Part shown: positions 25,285 through 34,187 of the stretch, piece after piece | Numbering within the stretch: the first letter of the stretch is position 1 | Layout of the letters: each line of letters begins with the position of its first letter | From: Roseovarius mucosus DSM 17069 | Lineage (GTDB): Bacteria > Pseudomonadota > Alphaproteobacteria > Rhodobacterales > Rhodobacteraceae | Assembly (NCBI RefSeq): GCF_000768555.3 | Contig: NZ_KN293991.1 | Location: 434,001 to 498,000 of the forward strand | DNA length: 64,000 nucleotides | Reading direction: 5' to 3' | The notes under the pieces: generated by a model | What the model was told of the DNA's origin: nothing | Databases searched by the model: none | The model's input: only the letters and a program-made list of their open reading frames with translations | Made by a program: the position numbers and the translations under genes

Positions 25285-27120
25285 CTAGAGGAATGTGAAA
25301 TCGTCCACGGTCAGCTGCGCCGCCGCGATGCCCTCGACGAGGATCGTGTTGCCGTTCACGGTCATTTGCGCGCCCGCCGCCGTGTCGACGATGTTCATCG
25401 CCGCAATGAAACCTGCCAGGCCATTGCCACCGTTGGTGATATTGGTCTCGCCCGTGTCGGGATCCACCCGGCGGATGAAGAAGCGGTCGATGCCATCCTC
25501 GAAATCGGTGATCACATCGGCCTCACCATCAAAGAAGGACGAGAACACGAACTGATCCGCGCCGTTACCGCCGGTGATCACATCATTGCCGGCCCCGCCA
25601 TTGATCGTGTCATTGCCCGTGCCGCCGTCGATCGTATCATTGCGCCCGCCGCCAGCGAGGAAATCATTGCCGTCGCCGCCAAGGATGCTGTCATCGCCTT
25701 CGCCGCCGCCCACGCGGTCGTCGCCCGCGCCGGCATCAATCGTGTCGCGCCCGGTGCCGCCGCCGATGTCGTCATTGCCCGCGCCCGCGTCGATGCTGTC
25801 ATTGCCAAAGCTGCCCGACATGCTGTCATTGCCGTCACCGCCCGACAGCGTGTCATTGTCCGCCCCACCCGCGACCACGTCATTGCCTGCGCCGCCCGAA
25901 ATCGAATCCGCGCCAAAGCCGCCGCCGATGATGTCACCCCCATCGCCACCGTCGATGGTGTCATTCCCCAGACCGCCGCCGATGTTGTCGTTGCCGGGGC
26001 CGCCGGACACGAAGTCGTCCCCATCGGAGGCGGAAATGGAATCGTTGCCGTCGCCGCCATCAAGCGAGTCATTCCCCAAACCGCCCCCCAGCACGTCATC
26101 CCCGTCACCGCCAAAGAGGGTGTCATTATCATCGGTGCCCGTCAGCCTGTCCGCGATGCCGCTTCCGGTCAGCTGGACGCCAATCGGGCCGCTGATTTCT
26201 TCGAACACCTCGGACACCCGGATCGCCTCGTCAGAAAACTGAATCCATTCAACGTCGACCAGCGTATCGGTGCCAAGGTCCGAGACCACCTGTAGCCCGT
26301 CCTGAACAACCCTGAACCGAGCCTCGGCGCGCATGATGGCACCCAGAAAGGCCCAGTCGTTCCCGACACCGCCAATCAGCAGGTCATCGCCTGCGCCCCC
26401 CTCCAGGGTGTCATTGCCGACCAGACCATTCAGGGTTTCATCCCCGTCCGTTCCGGCGATGTGGTTGCCCAGATTGTTGCCCAGAACGGTCAGTTCTTCG
26501 GGATTGTGCAGCAGGGTCAGATCCCTGAGCCCTGTGGGCATGCTATAGACCGCCGCCGCGCCATCCTGCCGGCCATAAATCTCGCGGATGCCCGCGATGT
26601 CATCGGCCAGAATATCGGGCTGAGTCAGGATTGAATTCATGATCGCGTCGACGGTTTCGATATGTTCGAGCCCGAGCGCATGACCGATTTCGTGGATCGC
26701 CAGCCCTTCGAAGAGCGGCACATCGAAATTCAACGACCGGTCCACATCCAGAAGGATATCCCCGGCGATGGGCACCTCAAGCGGTGAGGGAAAGAACGCA
26801 AAGCCCAATGTATTGCCGGGAATCGGGGCAAAGAAGATGCGTATATCGGGGTCTATCTGATCTCCGGCGGCACCGCCGGGGTCTGTAACCTGCACGAACT
26901 CGATATTGCCGTAGCGCGACCACTCGGCAAAGGCCATGCGTATCGAGGCCTCGAAATCGAAAGTATAGACCGTGGCCGGATCGACCGAAAAGCTGGTGCC
27001 GGCCTGCTCTTCGGTGAACCAGTGTATGTCCTCGCCACTGGGCGCGATGCTCCAGGTCACGACGCCACCCGCCGTGCCGGGTTCGTGCGAGCCCCATTTT
27101 GTGCCGCTCAGTTCCGGCAT
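25285..27120 (-). CDS. Serralysin-like M10 metalloprotease with RTX repeats
   Basis: Predicted secreted zinc metalloprotease of 611 residues. The catalytic domain has HEIGHALGLEH (about residues 142-152) and a Met-turn in AIMNSIL. From about residue 225 on there are some twenty glycine-aspartate nonapeptides (GGxGNDxLx type) that bind calcium on export. The C-terminal ~100 residues (from FVFSSFFDGEADVITDFEDG) form a type I secretion-like end. No signal peptide is seen, as expected for type I export. The ATG at 27120 is preferred to a TTG at 27141 because GGAG precedes it. No type I secretion genes lie in this window. Confidence 0.88.
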   Translation of the reverse strand: MPELSGTKWGSHEPGTAGGVVTWSIAPSGEDIHWFTEEQAGTSFSVDPATVYTFDFEASIRMAFAEWSRYGNIEFVQVTDPGGAAGDQIDPDIRIFFAPIPGNTLGFAFFPSPLEVPIAGDILLDVDRSLNFDVPLFEGLAIHEIGHALGLEHIETVDAIMNSILTQPDILADDIAGIREIYGRQDGAAAVYSMPTGLRDLTLLHNPEELTVLGNNLGNHIAGTDGDETLNGLVGNDTLEGGAGDDLLIGGVGNDWAFLGAIMRAEARFRVVQDGLQVVSDLGTDTLVDVEWIQFSDEAIRVSEVFEEISGPIGVQLTGSGIADRLTGTDDNDTLFGGDGDDVLGGGLGNDSLDGGDGNDSISASDGDDFVSGGPGNDNIGGGLGNDTIDGGDGGDIIGGGFGADSISGGAGNDVVAGGADNDTLSGGDGNDSMSGSFGNDSIDAGAGNDDIGGGTGRDTIDAGAGDDRVGGGEGDDSILGGDGNDFLAGGGRNDTIDGGTGNDTINGGAGNDVITGGNGADQFVFSSFFDGEADVITDFEDGIDRFFIRRVDPDTGETNITNGGNGLAGFIAAMNIVDTAAGAQMTVNGNTILVEGIAAAQLTVDDFTFL

Positions 27121-27359
27121 GGTCGCGTTCTCCGATTCCAAGTCCCGGTCTTGATCAAAGCCGCAAACTACACGTTAGAGATGCCTCGTGAAAAGATATC
27201 CTTTCGAGAACAATCATTAATGGAGGATGAGGTGTTTGGAGAAGTGGAAAAATCACGCATAACGACGGCCTGCGACAGCATGTATCAGCGCCTGCGGGTC
27301 GAGTTGCACATGTATTCAGCACGGCCCGCCCTGTTTCGGGCGAGCCGTCATTGATCGGG

Positions 27360-29864
27360 TTAGAGGAACTGGAAATCATCCACGGTCAGCTGCGCCGCCG
27401 TCACGCCCTCGACGAGGATGGTGTTGCCATTCACACTCATCTGCGCGCCAGCCTCCGTGTCGATGATGTTCATCGCCGCAACGAAACCTGCCAGACCGTT
27501 GCCGCCGTTGTCGATATTTTGAAGCCCGGTGTCGGGATCGATGCGGCGGATGAAGAATTCGTCGATGCCATCCTCGAAATCGGTGATCACATCGGCCTCG
27601 CCGTCAAAGAAGGACGAGAAGACGAATTGATCCGCACCGGTGCCGCCGGTGATCTGGTCATTGCCGGCGCCTGCGTTGATCGTATCATTGCCAGCGCCAC
27701 CGTCGATGATGTCGTCACGGCCACCGCCGGCGAGGAAGTCGTTGCCGTCGCCGCCCGAGATGCTGTCGTCGCCTTCGCCGCCACCGACGCTATCGTTACC
27801 GGCCCCTGCATCAATCGTGTCGCGCCCGGTGCCGCCGCCGATGTCATCCGCGCCGCCGTTGCCAAAGATCAGATCATTGCCAAAGCTGCCCGACATGCTG
27901 TCGTTGCCCTCGCCGCCCTCGAGCGTGTCATTGCCCGCGCCGCCCGCGACCACGTCATTGCCGTTGCCGCCCGAGACGAAATCATTGCCAAAGCCCGCGC
28001 CGAGCACGTCATTGCCGTCATTGCCAAAGATCGTGTCGTCGCCGAGACCGCCGCCGATGCTGTCATCGCCCGGACCGCCAAAAAGGGTGTCATTGCCATC
28101 CGAACCGGAGACGTTGTTGTTGCCGCCACCGCCGGAGTCGATGTTGTCATTTCCATCCCCCCCCGCGAGCGTGTCGTCATTGACCGTGCCGATCAGACTG
28201 TCATCGCCATCGGTGCCCACGATCTCTTCGCCGGGGATGCCCGCCCCGTTGATCAGGTCATCCGCACTGATGAGGAGGTCGTCGAACTGGAAAAACTCGA
28301 CCGAAGTGAAGAAATCCGTGCCATCGGCAGAGATGATCTGAATGCCGCCATTGATGACCGAGACCCGCGTGTCGGCGCGGTTCACCGCGAGAACGGCGGT
28401 ATCGCTACCATCCTCGCCGTCAATGCGATCATCCCCGAGACCGCCCACAAGCCGGTCATCGCCGGACCGCCCCTGAAGCCGGTTGGCACCACCGTCCCCG
28501 ATGAGGATATCGTTGCCGAACGACCCGCGCACATTCTCGAAGCCCGAGATTTGATCGCTGAACGTGCCGCCGCCCGTGAGCGTGCCCGTTGCGCTGTTGG
28601 TCGAGAGGTCGACCGCGACTGACTCAACCGTTCCAAAGTCATAGCGCAACCGGTCGGTGCCGCCGCCCCCCTCGACCGTGTTGTTGGTGCCGCCGCCGTA
28701 ACGGAAGGATTCGTCCGCGTCGGAGCCGATCATGCGATCGTTCCCGCCTGACCCGGTGACTTCCCACACACTGTTGGTGCCGCCGATCACCTCGGCATTG
28801 CCGAACCCGTCATTGGCGATCTGTCCCGTGGCGAGGTTGATATCAATGCCGTTGCCATTGCGGAAATCCAGCCTCACAAAGCCCGAGCCATTGATGGTGA
28901 AGCTGTCCACGCCCGCGCCGGGGCGCAAAGCCATCCATTGGTCGGCACCCGGCGCGACAACAAAGCTGTCGTTGCCGCCTGTGCCGACGATCTGAAGGCC
29001 GCCATTTGTATTTCCGGCCAAAAGCGGCAGTTCGACATTGACGAGCGTGTCGGTGCCATTTGCCCCTTTGTTTACAGTGCCGGTATTCGCCGCCCCGTCG
29101 ATTGCGACAGAGATCGGCGCATTCAGCCCGCCGTATCCCAGAACGACAAACCCGTTTTGCCCGTCATTGCCGGAAAAGTCGATCGTATCGTTGCCCGTGC
29201 TTGCCCCGACGAAATCGCCGTTGGGTGTCGCATTGCCGGTCAGGATCAGGTCATTGCCGGGGCCGCCGTCGAGTTCGTCATCGCCGTCGAGCCCGTTCAG
29301 CGTGTCATTGCCAGTGCCGCCAAGCAGGGTGTCGTTGCCATCGGTACCTGTGAACAGCTCGCCGTCGGGCAGCACCGAAACACTCGTGTTATCGAAACCG
29401 TTCAACGGGATCGTCTGATTCGGCGCAAATTCGCCAGAGGTGACGGCCCCGCCGCCGGTGATCGACGACTCAAGAGCGTTGAACCCGGCCAATGTCGTGG
29501 GCAGGCTCACGCCGGGATCACCGCCGATCTGGAAAATATAATCCGCATCTGACGCTTCATCAAAAAGTCCCAGAACGATAAGCGTTCCCGCCGTTGTCTG
29601 GACAAACCCTAGCGTCAACTCGAACGGGTCTCCCGCGTCGCCGGTAAGATCGAGGCCATCCAGGCGCGCCACCGTGACGTCGGCATCATTGTTCAACTCG
29701 ATCACTGGCAAAAGGTCTTCGGGGCTTGATAGTCCAAGGACACGATAATTGAACACATCGCCTGTGATCGCGAGTTCGAACTCTGTGGGGGCTACTGCGA
29801 CGGCATTGCCTGCTGGCGTTCCATCGTACTGCACTCGAATGCCTGAAACAGTAAACAGGTTCAT
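27360..29864 (-). CDS. RTX calcium-binding protein, non-protease paralogue
   Basis: Predicted secreted protein of 834 residues. The first ~170 residues form an unrecognised beta-rich domain. Scattered RTX nonapeptides follow in two blocks (about 175-210 and 540-715). A ~300-residue middle region resembles other RTX adhesin-like proteins but gives no catalytic motif. The last ~100 residues are almost identical to those of the protease at 25285 (FVFSSFFDGEADVITDFEDG onward). AGGAAGGA precedes the ATG. The gene lies upstream of the protease on the same strand, with 239 bases between their coding regions. Confidence 0.82.
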   Translation of the reverse strand: MNLFTVSGIRVQYDGTPAGNAVAVAPTEFELAITGDVFNYRVLGLSSPEDLLPVIELNNDADVTVARLDGLDLTGDAGDPFELTLGFVQTTAGTLIVLGLFDEASDADYIFQIGGDPGVSLPTTLAGFNALESSITGGGAVTSGEFAPNQTIPLNGFDNTSVSVLPDGELFTGTDGNDTLLGGTGNDTLNGLDGDDELDGGPGNDLILTGNATPNGDFVGASTGNDTIDFSGNDGQNGFVVLGYGGLNAPISVAIDGAANTGTVNKGANGTDTLVNVELPLLAGNTNGGLQIVGTGGNDSFVVAPGADQWMALRPGAGVDSFTINGSGFVRLDFRNGNGIDINLATGQIANDGFGNAEVIGGTNSVWEVTGSGGNDRMIGSDADESFRYGGGTNNTVEGGGGTDRLRYDFGTVESVAVDLSTNSATGTLTGGGTFSDQISGFENVRGSFGNDILIGDGGANRLQGRSGDDRLVGGLGDDRIDGEDGSDTAVLAVNRADTRVSVINGGIQIISADGTDFFTSVEFFQFDDLLISADDLINGAGIPGEEIVGTDGDDSLIGTVNDDTLAGGDGNDNIDSGGGGNNNVSGSDGNDTLFGGPGDDSIGGGLGDDTIFGNDGNDVLGAGFGNDFVSGGNGNDVVAGGAGNDTLEGGEGNDSMSGSFGNDLIFGNGGADDIGGGTGRDTIDAGAGNDSVGGGEGDDSISGGDGNDFLAGGGRDDIIDGGAGNDTINAGAGNDQITGGTGADQFVFSSFFDGEADVITDFEDGIDEFFIRRIDPDTGLQNIDNGGNGLAGFVAAMNIIDTEAGAQMSVNGNTILVEGVTAAQLTVDDFQFL

Positions 29865-29977
29865 GGCTGTGTCCTTCCTGAAATCGTCTGTTTTTCAAGT
29901 TTTAGTTTTGGCATCACGAAAACGTGTTATCAACCAGTTTCCCAATATTTACAGGATTGCAGCCTAGGGTTGATAGC

Positions 29978-30006
29978 AAAAAAGGGGCGCTTTGGGCGCC
30001 CCCTTT
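29978..30006 (-). terminator. Intrinsic terminator of the tail-like cassette
   Basis: Read on the minus strand, a 7-bp stem (GGGGCGC with GCGCCCC, 5-base loop) is followed by TTTTTT. It lies 55 bases beyond the stop at 30062. Confidence 0.75.
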
Positions 30007-30061
30007 GTCGAGATTTTTTGATCGGATCACAGGGTCGTAAAGGGGGGCGGTGCGTGGCGCC

Positions 30062-30424
30062 TCAGAACCGCCCTGCCAATTCGATCACGCCATCGGGCAC
30101 TTCTGGCCAGACTGGATCGGTGCCGGACAGGATTGCGCGGCGGCATTCGGTCTGCATCGCCGCGACCCATGCTTTCCACATTTGCGCCAGCGTCAGGTCG
30201 CCTTCTTTCAGGCCAGAGGCCGCGAGGGCATCAGCGCGCGGGGCACCATCCAGCACGGCGGCGGTGAACACGATTCCGGCCTGCGCGATGTTCATCTGCG
30301 TGGTCTCAGATCCGACAGCGAGGATGCGCGTGCGGCACTCGGCCTTGATCGTGGCGCCGCGCACCATGGCGGCGGTCTGGGCCTTGGCCTCGGCGGTAAT
30401 CGCTTGGGTAAAATCAATCTGCAT
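30062..30424 (-). CDS. Hypothetical protein of phage-tail-like cassette
   Basis: Protein of 120 residues, mostly helical, beginning MQIDFTQAITAEAKAQ. Its start overlaps the end of the preceding gene by 11 bases and it is the last gene before a terminator. Proteins of this shape often lie after tail-fibre genes in prophages and gene-transfer-agent-like loci of Rhodobacteraceae, where they may help fibre assembly. That is inferred from context; no domain was recognised. Confidence 0.6.
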   Translation of the reverse strand: MQIDFTQAITAEAKAQTAAMVRGATIKAECRTRILAVGSETTQMNIAQAGIVFTAAVLDGAPRADALAASGLKEGDLTLAQMWKAWVAAMQTECRRAILSGTDPVWPEVPDGVIELAGRF

Positions 30425-30731
30425 CGGGTGTCTCCATGGCGTAGGGAGGCAATGTCACGGGGCCGTTGCCTGTGAGGGTGAGGGGCGCGGGAAAGAGCGT
30501 TTCTTGCGGCGCGTTGGCCCCGTGAGGCAAGACGAGCGACAGGCGCAGCGTGCCGTCCACCCGCTCGACCGGGCCTGCGAACCAGTCGCTTGCGATTGCC
30601 TCGCGCGGCAGGGTTGCGCCATCCGGCAGGGGCGTGAAATCGAACACCTCGCCATTGATCGTGAGCGCATCGCCAGTGCGGCTCAGCGTGAGGGGGGTGT
30701 CGCGGCGGGCGGGGGAAAGGGTGATCTGCAT
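30414..30731 (-). CDS. Hypothetical small beta-rich protein of tail-like cassette
   Basis: Protein of 105 residues, beta-strand and proline rich, beginning MQITLSPARRDTPLTLSRTG. It follows the DUF2793 gene by 12 bases and overlaps the next gene by 11, so the three form one transcript. It might be a fibre chaperone or a minor tail component. Function is unknown. Confidence 0.6.
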   Translation of the reverse strand: MQITLSPARRDTPLTLSRTGDALTINGEVFDFTPLPDGATLPREAIASDWFAGPVERVDGTLRLSLVLPHGANAPQETLFPAPLTLTGNGPVTLPPYAMETPDAD

Positions 30732-30743
30732 GGGGTGCCTCCT

Positions 30744-32063
30744 TTAGAACCAGCGGCCAATGGCAAAAACGTTAGATACCGGCGCGGTGGCGACAGGTGT
30801 AAATCTCTCGGCAATGAGCGATGCCGCAGTGTTGCTTGCGACAAAGGACGACACCCAGACTTTTCCGACGTTCGTGCATGCGCCGCCGATGGATGGGGTG
30901 ATGCCGGGTGCGAACCCGGCGGGATAGGTCCAATTTGTCGATGTGGCGCCGGAGAAGCCCGCGCCATCCGCGACGTTCGGAGCACCGAGGGTAATCTGAC
31001 GTGTGCAAATCTGTGTGCCGTCCGCAAAGCGGACATATTCGCCGTTGGCATTGCTGCCCCGCTCGATGACCGCCCCCGTGGGCACGCCATTGGATTGGCT
31101 CACGGCGCCCAAAACCGAGTTTTGATGGTAGATTTCTCTCCACTGGTGCCATGACCCGCTTGCTGGTGGGGCGTCTGACACATATCGGATCGCAGTGCGC
31201 CCGCTGCTATGCTCGTAGGCGAGCTGAAGCGTCCGTGATGCATTGGTGGAGATGACCAAAACCGCCCCACCCTGCGAGAACGGCTTGTTGGCAGCTGCAC
31301 CCGCATAGTTGTAAAAGCCGGCAAGTGCTGCATCATTCAGATCCGTGACCGAAGGTGGAATGGATGCCAGCAATCCCCCCGCCCCGGTCAAGAGCACCCG
31401 GCCGGCTGTGGCATCGGTTGGATTTGATTGCACACCGGCACCGCCAAGATGCCCGGTCTGAGCATTGACGCGAAGCGCCTCGGTCCAGGTGGCACCATCG
31501 GCGCTGACCTTGATGGTAAAGTCATCCTGCCCGGCGATGCCCATTTCCGCACGGCCCGAGAATCCCGTCTGGAAAAGCAGGCTGGCGGTGGCAGCAGCGG
31601 TGGCCTTGTTGATCTTGAGCTGATGGCCTTCTCCGGCATGGCTGAGCAAGGTCGCCCCCGCCGCCACGCTCAGACGGTTGAGCGCATCGGCATCCGTGGC
31701 AATGCCCAGCCTCTCGATCCGTTCTGGAAAACGCTGCCAGGCGCCCTCTTGGTAAAGACGCAGATCGGCGGTGCCGCGCGCGGTCGCGATCCAGCCCTCT
31801 TGCGGTGCGACAAAGGTCCAGGCCTCGCCGAGGAAGACGGCGATTTGCCCGTCCTGCCCGGCCCAATCCCCCATCGCCCCTTGACCCAGCGCATAGCGCG
31901 CGCCGGTCTCGGGGGCGGTCGGGGGCTCTGTCGCCTCGAACCCGTCCAACGCCATTTGGACCAACAGATCCAGCCGCTGCACAGCCTCATTATGGGTCAC
32001 ATGCTTTTGCGCCTGTGACGGGGCGATAAACGGCAGGTCTAGGCGGGCTGATACATCCGACAT
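30744..32063 (-). CDS. DUF2793 domain protein, probable tail-fibre-like
   Basis: Protein of 439 residues whose N-terminal ~150 residues match DUF2793, a domain common in phage and gene-transfer-agent-like tail regions (LDLPFIAPSQAQKHVTHNEA, then a run with PQEGWIATARG). The C-terminal part is beta-rich with phage-fibre flavour and ends VFAIGRWF. The ATG at 32063 is chosen because GGAGAG precedes it by six bases; the longer frame to 32117 is unlikely. No capsid, terminase or portal genes are nearby, so this is a stand-alone tail-like unit. Confidence 0.78.
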   Translation of the reverse strand: MSDVSARLDLPFIAPSQAQKHVTHNEAVQRLDLLVQMALDGFEATEPPTAPETGARYALGQGAMGDWAGQDGQIAVFLGEAWTFVAPQEGWIATARGTADLRLYQEGAWQRFPERIERLGIATDADALNRLSVAAGATLLSHAGEGHQLKINKATAAATASLLFQTGFSGRAEMGIAGQDDFTIKVSADGATWTEALRVNAQTGHLGGAGVQSNPTDATAGRVLLTGAGGLLASIPPSVTDLNDAALAGFYNYAGAAANKPFSQGGAVLVISTNASRTLQLAYEHSSGRTAIRYVSDAPPASGSWHQWREIYHQNSVLGAVSQSNGVPTGAVIERGSNANGEYVRFADGTQICTRQITLGAPNVADGAGFSGATSTNWTYPAGFAPGITPSIGGACTNVGKVWVSSFVASNTAASLIAERFTPVATAPVSNVFAIGRWF

Positions 32064-32384
32064 CGGTCTCTCCAGAACGGTTGCGCAGCGGAGAGACTCG
32101 GAAAAGGGGCTTACCAACCCATTAACACAGGGGTCGGGTGCAGGGTATCTAGCAGATTACGTTGAGAAATTCGGCTTGACCATATCCCACCAACCGCAGA
32201 GGATGCCCAGTGTCAGGGCCCGTGCGAAAAGGGATGCAGCCTGCGCCTGACATGCTAATCTGTTGTGGGAATCGGAAGGCCGCCACACATTACTCCAAAC
32301 CGCTATTTCAGCACGACGCCTTTCGTTCTGACCGTTAGATATGACTGAGGGTCACTGACCCTCGCTTTGACCAAGGAGTTTGAG
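32064..32384. promoter_or_regulatory. Intergenic region between tail cassette and binding protein
   Basis: The 321 bases hold promoters for both divergent units. The only clear structure is an 8-bp inverted repeat with a one-base centre, GAGGGTCACTGACCCTC, at 32347-32363, 22 bases before the ATG of the binding protein. It could be an operator. No gene was found in this gap. Confidence 0.45.
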
Positions 32385-33329
32385 ATGAAATCCACCTGCT
32401 GCGCGCTTGCGCTCTTTGCCCTTGCCCTGCCCGTATCGGCGGCGGATCTGGGAAAATCCGAAGAGCCCATCAAACTGGCGCTGACGCAAGAGACCAGCGC
32501 CCAGATCACCGCGCATGTGGCGGGGGAAATGCTCAAGGCGGCGGGCTATACGGTCGAGTTTGTGGCGGTCGAGGATATGGCCGTGTTTCGCCAGATGGGT
32601 CGGGGCAATATCGACGCCAATCTCGAGATTTGGCCCGCCAATGCCGCGCCGTCCTATCGGGATATGGTGATGGATCGCGAATTGGTCGAAATGGGCGAAT
32701 TGGGTCTGACCTTGAGCGAGGGGTTGGCCTATCCCGCGCATATGGAGGCGACCTGTCCCGGTCTGCCCGCGCTTGATGCGCTGCGCGCCTGCACGGCGGC
32801 CTTTGCCACCGATGGCGGAACGCCTGTGCTGATCGACTATCCAAGCGATTGGGACGGTCAGGGGGCCGATCTCATGGCCGCGCTTGATCTGTCCTTTACC
32901 GCGACCCCAGCGGCGTCGGAAGCAGCACTCGTCGAGGCATTGGTCAAGGCGAGCACCGATGGAACGCCCGCGCTTGCGATGTTCTGGCAGCCGCATTGGG
33001 CCGTAGCAGCGCATGATCTGCGCTTTGTGGAATTGCCCGAGGCGGAGGCCGCCTGTTTCGAGGACGCAAGCTGGGGGCCGAACCCGAATGCCGTGGGCGA
33101 TTGCGGGTTCCCGACAATCACTTCGGTCAAGGCCGTTATCAAAGGGTTCAAGCCGCGCTGGCCCGCCGCCTATATCCTGATCGAGAATTTCCAGATGGAT
33201 AACGACACCCTTGCCGCGCTTCTGACCGCAGTCGAGCGCGATGGCCGCCCGGTCGCTGACGCCGTGGCAGATTGGGCCGCGGCGAATGAAGAAAGCTGGC
33301 GTCCGCTGGTGGAGAGTGCCACCAACTGA
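32385..33329 (+). CDS. Glycine-betaine/choline-type ABC substrate-binding protein
   Basis: Periplasmic solute-binding protein of 314 residues of the OpuAC/ProX type, with a Sec signal peptide ending LPVSAAD. Matching features are NIDANLEIWPANAAPSYR, which resembles the aromatic-box segment of quaternary-amine binders, MFWQPHW and WPAAYILIENF. The ATG at 32385 follows AAGGAG by 9 bases and gives a normal signal peptide. There is no permease or ATPase gene next to it, so it is an orphan that must work with transporter parts elsewhere. Confidence 0.85.
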   Translation: MKSTCCALALFALALPVSAADLGKSEEPIKLALTQETSAQITAHVAGEMLKAAGYTVEFVAVEDMAVFRQMGRGNIDANLEIWPANAAPSYRDMVMDRELVEMGELGLTLSEGLAYPAHMEATCPGLPALDALRACTAAFATDGGTPVLIDYPSDWDGQGADLMAALDLSFTATPAASEAALVEALVKASTDGTPALAMFWQPHWAVAAHDLRFVELPEAEAACFEDASWGPNPNAVGDCGFPTITSVKAVIKGFKPRWPAAYILIENFQMDNDTLAALLTAVERDGRPVADAVADWAAANEESWRPLVESATN

Positions 33330-33491
33330 AGACATTGGCGGGTGCGGGGCGGTGTTGTGCCCCGTTCCCACCCGACAATGTGGAAGAAGAGCGGTCTGCT
33401 TTTGGTCTTGAGCAGACAGTAGCCCCAATCATTTTCGTGCGGCTCTGTGCTTGGGGTCAGCGTTTCCCTCAACCCCACCTAAGAAACCGCG

Positions 33492-34187
33492 CTACACCCC
33501 CACATAACGATCCACGAGGCTGCGGTTGGCGCGCAAGTCATCGGCGGTCATCACCGTCCCGCCTGTGCCATTCTCGAGAAAGGCCACCCGGTCGGCCAAA
33601 TCGAGCACGGCATCAACCCGTTGCTCGACCAGGAGCACGGCAACGCCCGCCTCGCGCAGCCCGACAATGACATCGCGAATGGCGGCAATCATCGAGGGCT
33701 GCAAGCCTTCGGTCGGCTCGTCGAGCAGAAGAACCTGAGGCCGCAGGCAGAGCGCGCGCGCCATGGCGAGCATCTGCTGTTCACCCCCCGAGAGAGTCTG
33801 CGCCTTTTGGCCCAGCCGTTCGCGCAGGCGCGGAAAGCGCGTCAGCACCTCTTCGCGCACCTCCGGACCGCTCTGGCGGGCCATCAGGCCGATTTCGAGG
33901 TTCTGCGCGACGCTGAGGTCGGTAAACAGCCGTCGCCCCTGCGGCACATAGCCGACCCCGGCGCGCGGCACCTGATGCGCGGGCAGGGCGCTCAGTCGCT
34001 CATCCCCCAGCCAGACCGCCCCGGACATGAGCGGCACAAGCCCCATGATCGCGCGCATCACCGTGCTTTTGCCAGCACCATTGCGCCCCAGCAGGCAGAG
34101 GATTTCACCCGGCTGCACTTCGAGGCTCAGATCGCGCAGCACCTGTGCACGGCCATAGCCCGCGCTGATCCTATCCAGCCGCAGCAT
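33492..34187 (-). CDS. livF: Branched-chain-type ABC transporter ATPase LivF
   Basis: ATP-binding subunit of 231 residues: Walker A GRNGAGKST, signature LSGGEQQMLAMARAL, Walker B LLLDEPTEG, and the H-loop in LLVEQRVD. It is the shorter of the two ATPases of a Liv-type importer. The ATG at 34187 lies within the end of livG (17-base overlap). The longer frame to 34271 gives an unrelated basic extension. Its stop is the end of the operon on the minus strand. Confidence 0.9.
   Translation of the reverse strand: MLRLDRISAGYGRAQVLRDLSLEVQPGEILCLLGRNGAGKSTVMRAIMGLVPLMSGAVWLGDERLSALPAHQVPRAGVGYVPQGRRLFTDLSVAQNLEIGLMARQSGPEVREEVLTRFPRLRERLGQKAQTLSGGEQQMLAMARALCLRPQVLLLDEPTEGLQPSMIAAIRDVIVGLREAGVAVLLVEQRVDAVLDLADRVAFLENGTGGTVMTADDLRANRSLVDRYVGV

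Noticed and set aside
25575-26150. CRISPR-like or tandem DNA repeat in the RTX region
   Set aside because: The regularity is an 18/27-base coding pattern for RTX nonapeptides with divergent third bases, not identical repeats with spacers.
25574-26242. Ser/Pro-rich plus-strand frames opposite the RTX repeats
   Set aside because: Regular antisense reading of glycine-aspartate repeats makes long open frames; no start context or domain.
30062-32063. Complete prophage
   Set aside because: No integrase, terminase, portal, capsid or lysis gene on either side; only three tail-like genes are present.
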